This document shows positions 34,536 to 34,654 of a DNA stretch of 34,654 nt, in pieces (position 1 is the stretch's first letter; every line of letters starts with the position of its first letter). This stretch comes from a virus. The translations under genes and the position numbers were made by a program. The DNA is taken from the IMG/VR virus record IMGVR_UViG_3300032296_000257, positions 1 through 34,654 of that record. One strand, 5' to 3'. The notes below the pieces were generated by a model. The model was not told the origin of the DNA and ran no database searches. It saw nothing but the letters and a program-made list of their open reading frames with translations.

Positions 34536-34569
34536 ACTCATGCAAAACCCTAAATAGGGTAGCATGAGT
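34536..34569 (+). promoter_or_regulatory. Hairpin enclosing the uvsW start codon, with embedded late promoter
   Basis: ACTCATGC (34536-34543) pairs perfectly with GCATGAGT (34562-34569), which contains the uvsW ATG. Inside, ACCCT (34547-34551) pairs with AGGGT (34556-34560) across an AAAT loop. That makes thirteen pairs with one small internal loop. The late-promoter octamer CCTAAATA is within the inner hairpin. RNA started near 34562 would lack the whole first strand. There is no T tract, so it is not an obvious terminator. Confidence 0.6.
34549..34556 (+). promoter_or_regulatory. T4-type late promoter before uvsW
   Basis: CCTAAATA contains TAAATA of the T4 late consensus. The predicted RNA start near 34562 is two bases before the ATG, giving a practically leaderless RNA. 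T4 uvsW is itself a late gene. Confidence 0.5.
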
Positions 34570-34654
34570 GATATTGTAATTGAAGATGTCGATTCAGTCA
34601 ATATAAGGGTTCGCTGCGAAAGAAGCATCGCGAAGGAACTCTCGGACTTCTTCA
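34564..34654 (+). CDS. uvsW: UvsW helicase, N-terminal fragment (runs off window)
   Basis: Thirty codons from ATG 34564 stay open to the window end. The fragment reads like the start of UvsW: a short beta strand with VDSVNIRVRCE, then RSIAKELSDFF, matching the T4 pattern of a strand, an acidic/Cys-Glu pair and a helix ending in (D/E)-x-Phe-Phe. The position just after uvsY supports this. UvsW is the late T4 helicase that resolves R-loops and branched recombination intermediates and helps switch replication from origins to recombination. Only the first 30 residues are visible, so the call rests on a short match plus gene order. Confidence 0.65.
   Translation, partial: MSDIVIEDVDSVNIRVRCERSIAKELSDFF

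Noticed and set aside
34536-34569. Hairpin as a terminator of the protease gene
   Set aside because: No T tract follows, and the right arm is within the uvsW coding start, so a translational or promoter role fits better.

Overview
The window is a contiguous piece of a T4-like contractile-tailed phage genome (Caudoviricetes). Almost every gene is on the + strand and most are late virion-assembly genes. Relatives of T4 gp25, gp6, gp8, gp13-gp23, UvsY and UvsW are recognisable from their own sequence and stand in nearly T4 order. The gene set looks most like the marine, cyanophage-type branch: a very long DUF4815-type protein replaces the gp9-gp12 block, no gp24 follows gp23, and uvsY and uvsW lie just after the head genes. 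No photosynthesis or other host-diagnostic gene is present, so the host is not determined. A dockerin-like tail on one phage protease is of a type common in Planctomycetes, but that is only a weak hint.

Layout. Positions 1-1909 hold the 3' end of a collagen-repeat fibre and a glycine-rich adhesin-like protein. A small SAM methyltransferase (1952-2542) separates these from the baseplate block: PAAR spike tip, an unknown protein, gp25, gp6, gp7-like, gp8-like, then an 1880-residue protein with a tail-collar C-terminus and two fibre-type proteins (2550-18670). Next come the neck and packaging genes gp13, gp14, gp15, gp16, gp17 (18719-23327), sheath gp18 and tube gp19 (23377-26262), and the head block: portal gp20, two core-protein candidates, protease gp21, scaffold gp22 and capsid gp23 (26279-32242). 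A strong terminator closes the head block. After it come a tail-tube-type gene (possibly gp3), uvsY, a trypsin-like protease with a C-terminal dockerin, and the 5' end of uvsW cut by the window edge. No stretch over 300 bases lacks a gene, and I saw no tRNA, CRISPR array, IS element or attachment site.

The genes form one morphogenesis programme. gp20-gp23 build and mature the prohead, gp16/gp17 fill it, gp13/gp14 seal it, gp18/gp19/gp15 make the tail, and gp25/6/7/8 with the PAAR tip and fibres make the baseplate and adsorption apparatus. UvsY and UvsW belong to recombination-dependent replication.

The most interesting signals are regulatory. Short gaps before about ten genes contain a TANATA octamer resembling the T4 late promoter TATAAATA. 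Before gp13 and uvsW this octamer lies inside a strong hairpin that would hide the ribosome site or start codon on read-through RNA but not on RNA started at the late promoter. Two weaker versions occur at gp25 and at the gene at 32322. The second notable item is the chymotrypsin-fold protease-dockerin fusion at 33472-34512.
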